Numbered from the stretch's first letter, positions 52,756 to 64,000 are shown. The stretch: DNA of 64,000 nucleotides from Prosapia bicincta (GCA_036971475.1 JBAIZL010000008.1:32210212-32274211); one strand, 5' to 3'. Program-made: numbers and translations. Notes: generated from the letters alone by a model not told the origin.

Positions 52756-52825
52756 TATATATATAGATGTTGAGTGTGTGTGTGTGTGTGTGTGTGTATG
52801 TACATATATATAAATATTACCACAT

Positions 52826-53699
52826 AATGTATGCAGTAGCGGCTCCTGCCCAATTAGATTGGTTGGCTCATGACAAGGGGTCTCCCCAGATTTACGAGGT
52901 GCGGAGAAAATTTTGAAATTTGATACCCATTTAACTAGTTTTACATTCTAAGCACCTACAACTTTTATTAAGTTATACTTATTGATTAATATATTAAAAT
53001 TGCTATAACTAATAGACGTATTACGGTTTGATTTTCGAAATGTTGTAAGGTTGGGTAGAGTGATCGCCTATTGGTTGCTAAAGCGTCGAGTACTCAACGA
53101 GTAGTGTGAATCATGTTTTACTTTTAAGAGTATATTAGGCCACTGTGTATGCACATCAAAGGATCTATAAATCTGAACAATACTTATCTAGTATATAAAT
53201 ATTATTCTTTAAAATGAGTTTAAAATAGTAGTTTCATAAACGCATATTATTATTAAATATAAAATTTGATTTGTTTACTTTGAGTCAAACGCACCAACAT
53301 TTATTTGTGAGAACATTACAAATAAGCCTACAATGCTGCTACCTAATCAGCAGCACTGATTAGCCATTTCTCAGCGCATGCGCAAGACGACGGGACTCCA
53401 TCCCAGGCCACCCGTAACACGCGCATTGAGTGACGTCACCGCACGGTTTTGGCTGTTTCAGCTTATTCCATGCATACTATATGCACTAGTCTGGGGCTCT
53501 CTGCTGTGAGCCCCGCGCGGAGCTTGTGGCTAATTACGTGCGTCAACTGCTAAATATTTTATGGTTTTAACTTTACTTAAATAATTCTAAGCTCTTCTTA
53601 ACTTAATTTAAGATGAATTAATATTAATTAAAAATTAATTTTTGTAATTGGGAGGGCTGCGCCTCAGAGCCTTTTGGACAAACCGCCACTGAATGTATG
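52826..53699. mobile_element. non-autonomous hAT-type DNA transposon with 8-bp target duplication
   Basis: The element (52834-53691, 858 bp) starts CAGTAGCGGCTCCTGCC and ends GGACAAACCGCCACTG. The reverse complement of that end starts CAGTGGCGGTTTGTCC, so the tips are imperfect inverted repeats. The flanks are identical 8-mers, AATGTATG at 52826-52833 and 53692-53699. CAGTGGCGG-type tips with an 8-bp duplication are characteristic of the hAT superfamily. The interior has a GC-richer block (about 53340-53540, with a TGACGTCA palindrome) and no transposase frame, so it needs a transposase supplied in trans. Confidence 0.85.
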
Positions 53700-54741
53700 T
53701 ATTGAAACTTTGTATAGAAACTAAGAATTTAACAGAGTTTAGCCTATTTACAGTCAACTCGTTCAATATAAAATGTTCTATAAGCTATTAGGAATTTTTT
53801 ATCGTAATATAATATTTAATTTTTTATCTGACTGTTATCAGTAATTTATTTAATAAATTAAAATATGTAAATATAAACACAATAATTAAAAACTGGTATA
53901 ATAATATTTTTTCTTATTAATAATTGTTTAAATGAATAATTTGGTTTTGAACCAAAGGTAATTTTTCGAGCTGAATACTGTGCAATAGTTTTATTAAACT
54001 ATTAAACTATTTTGCAATAGTTTTAGTTGAAACATTTCTATAACATTCATAAAATTCATATTTTCTTTGTGTTAAAATATTTATTGCATGTGAAATTGTA
54101 AAGCAATGAGGTATCGCCTTTATCACGTTTTATATATCCACAGGCAAGAAGCGTTAAACGTGCTCTGCTTGGAACATTTTTAATCAGTTATTTTCATAGG
54201 CTGTACACGTGTAGTGAGCTCTATAAACCAGTTACTGCTTCATAGATTTAACGCCAGTTTATCACAGCTTTAACCTCGCAGCGCTTGGAGTATAAATAGA
54301 AATCGCACAGGTAACAGAATATAGGCGGATTAAAAACATTTCTAAGGCTGGAAAAAATAATTTGTCTTACATTTAGTAATGCTATAAGTTATAATACAAC
54401 AAATACGACAGCATAAGGGAATAATCAAACAATAGATAACTAACAAAGCAACAGAATTAAATATCTATATTGGTATATTTCGACGATGAAGTCATCATCA
54501 GATGATATAATTACATTAAGGTTATAGGACCAACCACTTTATTGTTTTTAAACTTTATGCAGTTATACTCTATTACGATGGTTACCTGATTATAGAAATG
54601 TATACAAGTGTTTAATCCATATGATTTTGTTAAACTTTCTTAATGAGTTATTGTTTGATTAAAATCTTGTATTGGGGCATTGTTTATTATTACGTTGTTT
54701 ATTGCTACTGTACTTATTTATATAGTTCACTAAGCATATAC

Positions 54742-54743
<2 letters not shown>
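53700..54743. other. CNG intron 4 sequence, nothing recognised
   Basis: AT-rich DNA with slightly GC-richer islands around 54150-54320. No exon, RNA gene or element could be supported. Confidence 0.45.

Positions 54744-54789
<46 letters not shown>
54744..54789. repeat. (TA)n microsatellite
   Basis: About 45 bp of TA dinucleotide shortly before the second palindromic element. Confidence 0.95.
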
Positions 54790-54792
<3 letters not shown>

Positions 54793-54837
54793 GATGAATA
54801 GTTATTATCTGTTCATTGTTCATTGTGTAGTACATCC

Positions 54838-55054
54838 GTTCATTCTGCAGTGCATAAAATCGCATTATCGACATTTCACTAGAATCGCATTTAGCATTGA
54901 CGAGGGGAACCCAACAATTACAGTGTGAATGCTATGCGGTTGAGCAGCTGAAGTGGATTCCAAATTCAACTGTTGTTGGGTTCCCCTTGTCAATGCTAGA
55001 TGCGATTCAGGCGAAACGTCTACAGTGCGATTTTATGAACTACTAAATGAACGT
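54838..55054. mobile_element. palindromic MITE-like element, second family
   Basis: The left arm (about 54838-54918) contains CATAAAATCGCATTATCGAC, GAATCGCATTTAGCATTGAC and GGGGAACCCAACAA. The right arm (about 54973-55054) is an imperfect reverse complement with GGGTTCCCCTTGTCAATGCT and GATGCGATTCAGGCGAAACG. A central unpaired region is about 55 bp. It has no open frame. A half-copy at 52650 shows it is a repeat family, not a one-off hairpin. Confidence 0.78.
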
Positions 55055-55388
55055 ATACTACGGAAATTCTTCAAATAACAAAATTTGGTAAAACCATCGA
55101 CTAAAGTTAATCAGCGTTTTCGACAGTTTTCTCAAATTACTTAAACATCTTACTACTCGCTATTTTGGAATGGAATAAACTTTGGAAAATTTGAAATAAA
55201 CATGACTAGAACAATCAAAACATTTTGTCATTCGTTGTTTCTAGGAAAGTACCAAAATATACATAATATTAACAAAATAGGAAATGTTATTGTTTTTTTT
55301 TGAAGGTAATTTTGTGTCATTTCTTGTTTATAGCAATAATAGTATTTTAATATAAGAACAGGGATAACTTTATGCTGTTTGTGGCTAG
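55055..55388. other. end of CNG intron 4
   Basis: AT-rich intronic sequence leading to the acceptor GTTTGTGGCTAG at 55388. Nothing else was seen. Confidence 0.6.
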
Positions 55389-55544
55389 GCTTTAGACGAA
55401 GACCGAGTGTTGGCGGCTCTGCCTGACAAACTGAAGGCAGAAATAGCGATCCACGTGCATCTGGACACGCTGAGGAAAGTCCGTATCTTCCAGGACTGCG
55501 AACCTGGCCTACTAGAAGAGCTGGTGTTGAAGCTGAGACTCCAG
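55389..55544 (+). CDS. CNG channel exon: distal C-linker and first helix of the nucleotide-binding domain
   Basis: 52 codons in phase 0 on both sides. They read [20 protein letters not shown], then [20 protein letters not shown], then [12 protein letters not shown], matching the C-linker and helix A region before the cyclic-nucleotide-binding beta-roll. The start at 55389 (after CTAG) keeps the frame of the preceding exon and restores the conserved ALDE. Using the next AG at 55394-55395 would shift the frame. The donor is GTGAGT. The following exon, which should begin the beta-roll and its phosphate-binding cassette, was not found before 64000, so the gene continues beyond the window. Confidence 0.95.
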
Positions 55545-55690
55545 GTGAGTCGAAACTATGCACAGCTTTCTTTATACAAATTGTAGCTTTTATAGATCAT
55601 TAGAATATTTTTTAGTTTATTATGTAAGCTAAATTTTAAGAAATGCCTGTAAAACATAGAAATTTCTTTATTTCGCATGTGGAAACGATG

Positions 55691-55724
55691 TGTGTGAGTG
55701 TGTGTTTGTATGTGTGTGTATGTA

Positions 55725-55792
<68 letters not shown>

Positions 55793-55830
55793 TGTGTGTT
55801 TGTTTGTGCGTGTCTATGTATGTGTTTGGG

Positions 55831-55862
<32 letters not shown>

Positions 55863-55866
55863 AGTG
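55691..55866. repeat. (TG)n microsatellite, interrupted
   Basis: About 175 bp of TG with TTTG, TATG and GAGTG interruptions, 150 bp downstream of the last visible CNG exon. The Cys-Val open frames here are artefacts. Confidence 0.96.
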
Positions 55867-58160
55867 TGATTTTACCGTATTAAAGATATTATTACAACTC
55901 TACTGTGATTAAGGATGTTTGTTAATTATTAAAAATACACAATATCTTGTCCCTAAATAAAGATTCAAATGAATTGTTTTTCTCTTTTTAGTTTTTTGCT
56001 TCTTTAGATGTAAAGTGTCAGTCTATTGTTGTATTGTTACTTTATTTAAAATGTGTTTCCGGTCTTTTGGCGAAGAAGGAAATACATTGTACAGTATTTT
56101 CCAAGTAATAATTCATTTATATATTCACTACAATGACAAGGGTGCAAGTCGCCAGTCGTGGACGGCCTGTCCAAGTTACCTTTCACTGGTGTCCAAATAC
56201 CACGTCACATCCTGTTAGCGTGTGAGGAGGAGACATTTATCGAACTGGACACATCCTGTCATCGACACATAATGTTTGAAGTATGTGCAGCATGTAGCAA
56301 ATTCTCCACATATATACTATTAAAATGGAAATGTTTGTCTTGTCAACATATTTTGTATTTATTGTAAAAAATTTTAACAATTAATTTAAATATGGTGTTT
56401 AACTATTATAAAGTTGTCACTGATAATGCAAGAACATTTACTCCTGAAAAAGCGCTCAAGAGCACAGACAAGTTGATGAAATATTTTGCTGATTCTACCA
56501 AAATCTGAAGTTTGAAAAAAATACATATTGAACACCTCACTTTACGAAACAAAAAAGTACAGTAATATAAAAAAAATAAGTAAATTTCTACTGAGGTTAA
56601 CAAAGAAGGATTTATTTTAGCTACTCTAGAGCACTATTTATGTGGTAACCATGGCAACAGTTTAGGGTTGTACAATGGAGGTTTTAGCGACAACCAGATG
56701 GCGGCGAAAAAACTCACATACATCTTTGAGAAAAAATTATTTCTACGTATTGGAAAGTTGGTGCAGTGGCAAGGCACGTTAAACTTTGTACCAATTGATC
56801 CTCAGTTCGAATCCCGCTGAACCCCACAAATTTCACAATTCAATTATTGAATAAATATTTAAATAACTGTATTAACATCAATTGTCGTTCACTATAGATT
56901 AAAAAAATGTATATGAACTTGTTTGGATGAATAAAAACCTATTTTACAAACGATTAGAAATTTGTACAAGATATATATCTAGAGAGTGTGAGCTAATAAA
57001 GGAATTTAAAAATTCGAGATTTTTTATGAGAATATACGACGCTTGTCTTGTATATTTTGTTACACAATATCACAAATTAACCCTTATTTCTATCAGAATG
57101 CAAATACAAATTTCTTAAGTAAGATAGTTTTGTTAACATAAAATAATCTTGACCAGTTTTTGCGTAAAGAGAATGATGCCCTTCAATATATGTTTGATAA
57201 CGGAGCAAAATACACGAAGAAAGAGTTCTGCAGTTCTCAACCGCTCAGCTTACGTTCGTTACAAACATTTTTTTTACATTACCAAACCTGTTCTAGCAGC
57301 ATTATTTACAGGTATATTACAAATCGCCATATATATATTATGCCTAGACGACCGATGACCACAATGAACAGTACTTCGTTAAAAATACTTGTAATATTTC
57401 TTATTATTCTTATAAATACAAATATTGCTTTTGAAAAAACTTTAAATAAAAAAAACACGTTATTTTACTATTCACTAAAACAAAACTTCTAATTTTGTAC
57501 AAAAACAACCACTTTAACAGTGTTGATAATATTCCTTTCAATTGAAGCAAAAGAAACAATTTTTCCAAGAATATCCAAAGCCCATTATAAAGTAGACATG
57601 TAATTGTACTTAAATCCGTTGATTTTGTCTAATTAAGCCCACATGTACCAAATCCAAACATGTACAATAGACAAACATTACCCATGCATTAGAATAGCAG
57701 ATCACAGCCCAGGGTACGCATACTCTTTCGGGGTACTCCAAAAGTAATGGGTAATGGCGACGTTGTGAGAAAATAAAAGAAAACAAGTAGGAAGGACTCG
57801 ATTGACTGAGTGGAACAAAATAAACCGCAAGATTTGGATTAAGTGCAACAAAACAACCAGAAGAGCCTCACTAAGAAAAATGTGATCAACAGATTTCCAG
57901 GACTAATAACGTATTTTCCATCATTATTTTTAATTATACTCATCGTCTTTTTATGTTTAAACGCCATTTTGTATTCTAAATTAGTTAGTTCCACATTTTA
58001 TAACTATTTTGTCTCAGAAATACTATAATTACATATATATATATATATATATGCTTAACTCTATTTTATGTGTGTGTATGTTACAAGGGAGCAAGATATA
58101 TAAGCAGAAAATATATGTGTTATTATGTTTTGCAGTGTTAGTGGTGGTTACATTTTACAG
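55867..58160. other. probable CNG intron 5, AT-rich, no further exon seen
   Basis: I searched by eye for the beta-roll exon expected after LKLRLQ and did not find it. The open frames at 56015-56367, 56927-57118, 57149-57492 and 57843-58275 lack recognisable motifs. A tRNA-like Pol III promoter at 56752 is listed separately. A short (TA)n lies at about 58034-58052. Confidence 0.5.
56752..56850 (+). mobile_element. tRNA-like SINE head (Pol III A and B boxes)
   Basis: TGGTGCAGTGG at 56759-56769 fits the A-box pattern TRGYNNAGYGG. AGTTCGAATCC at 56804-56814 fits the B box GGTTCGANTCC with one mismatch. Their starts are 45 bp apart, as in a tRNA gene. The acceptor and T stems do not pair, so it is not a functional tRNA. 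The most likely identity is a tRNA-derived SINE or tRNA pseudogene; its 3' end cannot be placed. Confidence 0.5.
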
Positions 58161-61100
58161 GTTTCATTTTGAGTTGAAAATGCACAATGGCGTACGGGAG
58201 GAAAACAATGTTCGGAGCCCCTGCATCAGAATGTTCGGAGCCCCTACATCAGAATGTTCGGAGCCCCTGCATTAGAATGTTCGGAGCCCCTGTATTAGAA
58301 TGTTCGGAGCCCCTGCATTAGAATGTTCGGAGCCCCTGCATTAGAATGTTCGGAGCCCCTGCATTAGAATGTTCGGAGCCCCTGCATTAGAATGTTCGGA
58401 GCCCCTGCATCAGAATGTTCGGAGCCCCTGCATTAGAATGCTCGGATCCCCTGCATTAGAATGTTCGGAGCCCCTGCATTAGAATGTTCGGAGCCCCTGC
58501 ATCAGAATGTTCGGAGCCCCTACATCAGAATGTTCGGAGCCCCTGCATTAGAATGTTCGGAGCCCCTGTATTAGAATGTTCGGAGCCCCTGCATCAGAAT
58601 GTTCGGAGCCCCTGCATCAGAATGTTCAAAGCCCCTGCATCAGAATGAGGGAGCCCCTGCATCAGAATGAGGGAGCCCCTGCATCAGAATGAGGGAGCCC
58701 CTGCATTAGAATGTTCGGAGCCCCTGCATCAGAATGTTCGGAGCCCCTGCATCAGAATGTTCGGAACCCCTGCATTAGAATGTTCGGAGCCCCTGCATTA
58801 GAATGTTCGGAGCCCCTGCATTAGAATGCTCGGATCCCCTGCATTAGAATGTTCGGAGCCCCTGCATTAGAATGTTCGGAGCCCCTGCATCAGAATGTTC
58901 GGAGCCCCTGCATTAGAATGTTCGGAGCCCCTGCATCAGAATGTTCGGAGCCCCTGCATCAGAATGTTCGGAGCCCCTGCATCAGAATGTTCGGAGCCCC
59001 TGCATCAGAATGTTCGGAGCCCCTGCATCAGAATGTTCGAAGCCCCTGCATCAGAATGTTCGGAGCCCCTGCATCAGAATGTTCGGAGCCCCTGCATCAG
59101 AATGTTCGGAGCCCCTGTATTAGAATATTCGGAGCCCCTGCATCAGAATGTGCGGAGCCCCTGTATTAGAATGTTCTGAGCCCCTGTATTAGAATGTTCG
59201 GAGCCCCTGCATCAGAATGTTCGGAGCCCCTGCATCAGAATGTTCGGAGCCCCTGTATTAGAATGTTCGGAGCCCCTGTATTAGAATGTTCGGAGGACCT
59301 GTATTAGAATGTTCGGAGCCCCTGCATTAGAATGTTCGGAGCCCCTGTATTAGAATGTTCGGAGCCCCTGTATTAGAATGTCGGAGCCCCTGTATTAGAA
59401 TGTCGGAGCCCCTGTATTAGAATGTTCGGAGCCCCTGCATCAGAATGTTCGGAGCCCCTGCATCAGAATGTTCACAAACTATAATTTACCAATTAAAAAT
59501 TATTATATAAAATGCTAGTTAATTATTGCTTAATTTCTATTTTAATTAGATCGTTAGGGACAGTTGTAAAACAAAGTTAGACAGGAGTCATTGACTAAGC
59601 TTATGGTATTAGCCTACAACCAATTACCGCTTAGAGTCTATGAAGAAGCTATCCGGGTGAATATACACTCCCATTTTGAGTTGAAAATGCACAATGGCGT
59701 ACGGGAGGAAAACAATGTTCGGAGCCCCTGCATCAGAATGTTCGGAGCCCCAACATCAGAATGTTCGGAGCCCCTGCATTAGAATGTTCGGAGCCCCTGT
59801 ATTAGAATGTTCGGAGCCCCTGCATTAGAATGTTCGGAGCCCCTGTATTAGAATGTTCGGAGCCCCTGTATTAGAATGTCGGAGCCCCTGCATTAGAATG
59901 TTCGGAGCCCCTGCATCAGAATGTTCGGAGCCCCTGCATCAGAATGTTCACAAACTATAATTTACCAATTAAAAATTATTATATAAAATGCTAGTTAATT
60001 ATTGCTTAATTTCTATTTTAATTAGATCGTTAGGGACAGTTGTAAAACAAAGTTAGACAGGAGTCATTGACTAAGCTTATGGTATTAGCCTACAACCAAT
60101 TACCGCTTAGAGTCTATGAAGAAGCTATCCGGGTGAATATACACTCCCATTTTGAGTTGAAAATGCACAATGGCGTACGGGAGGAAAACAATGTTCGGAG
60201 CCCCTGCATCAGAATGTTCGGAGCCCCAACATCAGAATGTTCGGAGCCCCTGTATTAGAATGTTCGGAGCCCCTGCATTAGAATGTTCGGAGCCCCTGTA
60301 TTAGAATGTCGGAGCCCCTGCATCAGAATGTTCGGAGCCCCAACATCAGAATGTTCGGAGCCCCTGCATTAGAATGTTCGGAGCCCCTGTATTAGAATGT
60401 TCGGAGCCCCTGCATTAGAATGTTCGGAGCCCCTGTATTAGAATGTTCGGAGCCCCTGTATTAGAATGTCGGAGCCCCTGCATTAGAATGTTCGGAGCCC
60501 CTGCATCAGAATGTTCGGAGCCCCTGCATCAGAATGTTCACAAACTATAATTTACCAATTAAAAATTATTATATAAAATGCTAGTTAATTATTGCTTAAT
60601 TTCTATTTTAATTAGATCGTTAGGGACAGTTGTAAAACAAAGTTAGACAGGAGTCATTGACTAAGCTTATGGTATTAGCCTACAACCAATTACCGGTTAG
60701 AGTCTATGAAGAAGCTATCCGGGTGAATATACACTCCCATTTTGAGTTGAAAATGCACAATGGCGTACGGGAGGAAAACAATGTTCGGAGCCCCTGCATC
60801 AGAATGTTCGGAGCCCCAACATCAGAATGTTCGGAGCCCCTGTATTAGAATGTTCGGAGCCCCTGCATTAGAATGTTCGGAGCCCCTGTATTAGAATGTT
60901 CGGAGCCCCTGTATTAGAATGTCGGAGCCCCTGTATTAGAATGTTCGGAGCCCCTGCATCAGAATGTTCGGAGCCCCTGCATCAGAATGTTCACAAACTA
61001 TAATTTACCAATTAAAAATTATTATATAAAATGCTAGTTAATTATTGCTTAATTTCTATTTTAATTAGATCGTTAGGGACAGTTGTAAAACAAAGTTAGA

Positions 61101-61743
61101 CAGGAGTCATTGACTAAGCTTATGGTATTAGCCTACAACCAATTACCGGTTAGAGTCTATGAAGAAGCTATCCGGGTGAGTATACACTCCCATTTTGAGT
61201 TGAAAATGCACAATGGCGTACGGGAGGAAAACAATGTTCGGAGCCCCTGCATCAGAATGTTCGGAGCCCCAACATCAGAATGTTCGGAGCCCCTGCATTA
61301 GAATGTTCGGAGCCCCTGCATTAGAATGTTCGGAGCCCCTGTATTAGAATGTTCGGAGCCCCTGCATTTGAATGTTCGGAGCCCCTGTATTAGAATGTTC
61401 GGAGCCCCTGTATTAGAATGTTCGGAGCCCCTGCATTAGAATGTTCGAAGCCCCTGTATTAGAATGTTCGGAGCCCCTGTATTAGAATGTTCGGAGCCCC
61501 TGTATTAGAATGTTCGGAGCCCCTGTATTAGAATGTTCGGAGCCCCTGTATTAGAATGTTCGGAGCCCCTGTATTAGAATGTTCGGAGCCCCTGTATTAG
61601 AATGTTCGGAGCCCCTGTATTGGAATGTTCGGAGAACCTGTATTAGAATGTTCGGAGCCCCTGCATTAGAATGTTCGGAGCCCCTGTATTAGAATGTTCG
61701 GAGCCCCTGCATCAGAATGTTCGGAGCCCCTGCACCAGAGTGT
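58161..61743 (+). repeat. 23-bp satellite in higher-order units with ~245-bp linkers
   Basis: The unit is ATGTTCGGAGCCCCTGCATCAGA or a variant (CATTAGA, TATTAGA). The first block (about 58213-59470) has roughly 55 units. Then ~245-bp linkers starting TTCACAAACTATAATTTACC, at 59471, 59947, 60537, 60990 and 61743, alternate with shorter blocks of about 10, 15, 9 and 22 units. Higher-order spacings of 476, 590, 453 and 753 bp differ by near-multiples of 23. Repeated 63-codon open frames across the linkers are satellite artefacts. Confidence 0.94.
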
Positions 61744-61930
61744 TCACAAACTATTATTTACCAATTAAAAATTATTATATAAAAAGCTAGTTAATTATTA
61801 CTTAATTTCTATTTTAATTAGATCGTTAGGGACAGTTGTAAAGAAGTTAGACAGGAGTCATTGACTAAGCTTATGGTATTAGCCTACAACCAATTACCGC
61901 TTAGAGTCTATGAAGAAGCTATCCGGGTGA
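61744..61930 (+). repeat. last linker, junction between 23-bp and 109-bp satellites
   Basis: This copy of the linker starts like the others but, after GGGTGAATATACACTC, continues into TTAGCTAAAGTGTTGTTTCA of the 109-bp unit. The other copies continue with CCATTTTGAGTTG. It is the physical join of the two arrays. Confidence 0.88.
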
Positions 61931-64000
61931 ATATACACTCTTAGCTAAAGTGTTGTTTCAGAGCAGACCTACCGACTCTAACTCAAACCTTTTATTCTTG
62001 CATTTACCGGTTAGAGTCTATGAAGAAGCTATCCGGGTGAATATACACTCTCAGCTAAAGTGTTGTTTCAGAGCAGACCTACCGACTCCAACTCAAACCT
62101 TTTATTCTTGCATTTACCGGTTAGAGTCTATGAAGAAGCTATCCGGGTGAATATACACTCTCAGCTATAGTGTTGTTTCAGAGCAGACCTACCGACTCCA
62201 ACTCGAACCTTTACTCTTGTATTTACCGGTTAAAGTCTATGAAGAAGCTATCCGGGTGAATATACACTCTCAGCTAAAGTGTTGTTTCAGAGCAAACCTA
62301 CCGACTCTAACTCGAACCTTTACTCTTGTATTTACCGGTTAGAGTCTATGAAGAAGCTATCTGGGTGAATATACACTCTCAGCTAAAGTGTTGTTTCAGA
62401 GCAGACCTACCGACTCCAACTCAAACCTTTACTCTTGCATTTACTGGTTAGAGTCTATGAAGAAGCTATCCGGGTGAATATACACTCTCAGCTAAAGTGT
62501 TGTTTCAGAGCAGACCTACCGACTCCAACTCGAACCTTTACTCTTGCATTTACCGGTTAGAGTCTATGAAGAAGCTATCTGGGTGAATATACACTCTCAG
62601 CTAAAGTGTTGTTTCAGAGCAGGCCTACCGACTCCAACTCGAACCTTTACTCTTGCATTTACCGGTTAGAGTCTATGAAGAAGCTATCCGGGTGAATATA
62701 CACTCTCAGCTAAAGTGTTGTTTCAGAGCAGACCTACCGACTCCAACTCGAACCTTTACTCTTGTATTTACCGGTTAGAGTCTATGAAGAAGCTATCTGG
62801 GTGAATATACACTCTCAGCTAAAGTGTTGTTTCAGAGCAGACCTACCGACTCCAACTCAAACCTTTACTCTTGCATTTACTGGTTAGAGTCTATGAAGAA
62901 GCTATCCGGGTGAATATACACTCTCAGCTAAAGTGTTGTTTCAGAGCAGACCTACCGACTCCAACTCAAACCTTTACTCTTGCATTTACCGGTTAGAGTC
63001 TATGAAGAAGCTATCGGGGTGAATATACACTCTCAGCTAAAGTGTTGTTTCAGAGCAGACCTACCGACTCCAACTCAAACCTTTACTCTTGCATTTACTG
63101 GTTAGAGTCTATGAAGAAGCTATCCGGGTGAATATACACTCTCAGCTAAAGTGTTGTTTCAGAGCAGACCTACCGACTCCAACTCGAACCTTTACTCTTG
63201 TATTTACCGGTTAGAGTCTATGAAGAAGCTATCGGGGTGAATATACACTCTCAGCTAAAGTGTTGTTTCAGAGCAGACCTACCGACTCCAACTCGAACCT
63301 TTACTCTTGTATTTACCGGTTAGAGTCTATGAAGAAGCTATCGGGGTGAATATACACTCTCAGCTAAAGTGTTGTTTCAGAGCAGACCTACCGACTCCAA
63401 CTCAAACCTTTACTCTTGCATTTACTGGTTAGAGTCTATGAAGAAGCTATCCGGGTGAATATACACTCTCAGCTAAAGTGTTGTTTCAGAGCAGACCTAC
63501 CGACTCCAACTCGAACCTTTACTCTTGTATTTACCGGTTAGAGTCTATGAAGAAGCTATCGGGGTGAATATACACTCTCAGCTAAAGTGTTGTTTCATAG
63601 CAGACCTACCGACTCCAACTCGAACCTTTACTCTTGTATTTACCGGTTAGAGTCTATGAAGAAGCTATCGGGGTGAATATACACTCTCAGCTAAGGTGTT
63701 GTTTCAGAGCAGACCTACCGACTCCAACTCGAACCTTTACTCTTGTATTTACCGGTTAGAGTCTATGAAGAAGCTATCTGGGTGAATATACACTCTCAGC
63801 TAAAGTGTTGTTTCAGAGCAAACCTACCGACTCCAACTCGAACCTTTACTCTTGCATTTACTGGTTAGAGTCTATGAAGAAGCTATCCGGGTGAATATAC
63901 ACTCTCAGCTAAAGTGTTGTTTCAGAGCAAACCTACCGACTCGCACTCGAACCTTTACTCTTGTATTTACCGGTTAGAGTCTATGAAGAAGCTATCTGGG
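61901..64000 (+). repeat. 109-bp satellite (~19 units), runs off the window
   Basis: Units start at GTTAGAGTCTATGAAGAAGC. GAGTCTATGA at 62451 and 62560 gives the 109-bp period, while the first two intervals are 110 bp because of an extra T in CCTTTTATT. Each unit holds GGGTGAATATACACTCTCAG, GTGTTGTTTCAGAGCAGACC and TACCGACTCCAACTC. Variants alternate (CTATCCGGG, CTATCTGGG, CTATCGGGG; TTACCGG, TTACTGG). The right edge is cut by the window end. Confidence 0.95.

Noticed and set aside
56752..56824. Functional tRNA gene
   Set aside because: The A and B boxes fit, but the acceptor and T stems have too few pairs; treated as a SINE-like remnant.
55545..58160. Next CNG exon (beta-roll of the nucleotide-binding domain)
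   Set aside because: Expected motifs after LKLRLQ could not be found in any frame by eye; most likely it lies beyond the window.
58213..59470. CRISPR-like regular short repeats
   Set aside because: The 23-bp units are directly adjacent without unique spacers, there are no cas genes, and the DNA is eukaryotic.
58849..62150. Repeated 60-106-codon open frames in the 23-bp and linker repeats
   Set aside because: Copies are just repeats of satellite DNA with frame-dependent lengths, with no conserved start and no known domain.

Overview
This is eukaryotic nuclear DNA, most likely from an insect; a hemipteran is possible but that is only a guess. It is AT-rich, has spliced exons with GT/AG borders, carries LINE and hAT debris, and is dominated by expanded tandem repeats. 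There is no operon structure and no bacterial signal.

One protein-coding gene is certain. It is a cyclic nucleotide-gated (CNG) cation channel alpha-type subunit on the + strand, seen as five exons: 23996-24157, 24332-24494, 42988-43434, 50016-50263 and 55389-55544. Spliced in frame they give about 392 residues, from just before S1 through S1-S6 and the pore to the end of the C-linker and the first helix of the cyclic-nucleotide-binding domain. Both gene ends lie outside what I can recognise: the N-terminal exons are upstream and unrecognised, and most of the nucleotide-binding domain is downstream of base 64000. The introns are 174 bp, 18.5 kb, 6.6 kb and 5.1 kb. The two largest are filled mainly by different satellites.

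Layout. 1-6330: a 30/31-bp minisatellite family in both orientations around a 1.25-kb non-repetitive spacer. 6965-7227: CA microsatellite. 7870-9180: TACCTACTTACCTAACTA-type degenerate repeat. 9295-18354: a 43-bp satellite, 210 consecutive unit lengths with no net indel. 18361-24000: AT-rich DNA with a decayed RNase H-bearing LINE on the - strand (20183-22450). 24575-40674: a 93-bp satellite that changes to a homogeneous 92-bp form near 35.1 kb, all inside intron 2. 44045-49267: a 75-bp satellite in intron 3. 52250-55060 (intron 4): TA microsatellites, two long palindromic elements and a non-autonomous hAT element with a perfect 8-bp target duplication. 58190-64000: a 23-bp satellite in higher-order units, passing into a 109-bp satellite that runs off the window.

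Almost all long open frames here are stop-poor satellite DNA, not genes. I found no new gene system. The unusual biology is structural: at least six unrelated tandem-repeat families amplified within 64 kb in and around one ion-channel gene. Several have visible higher-order structure, inversions or shared modules that record how they grew.
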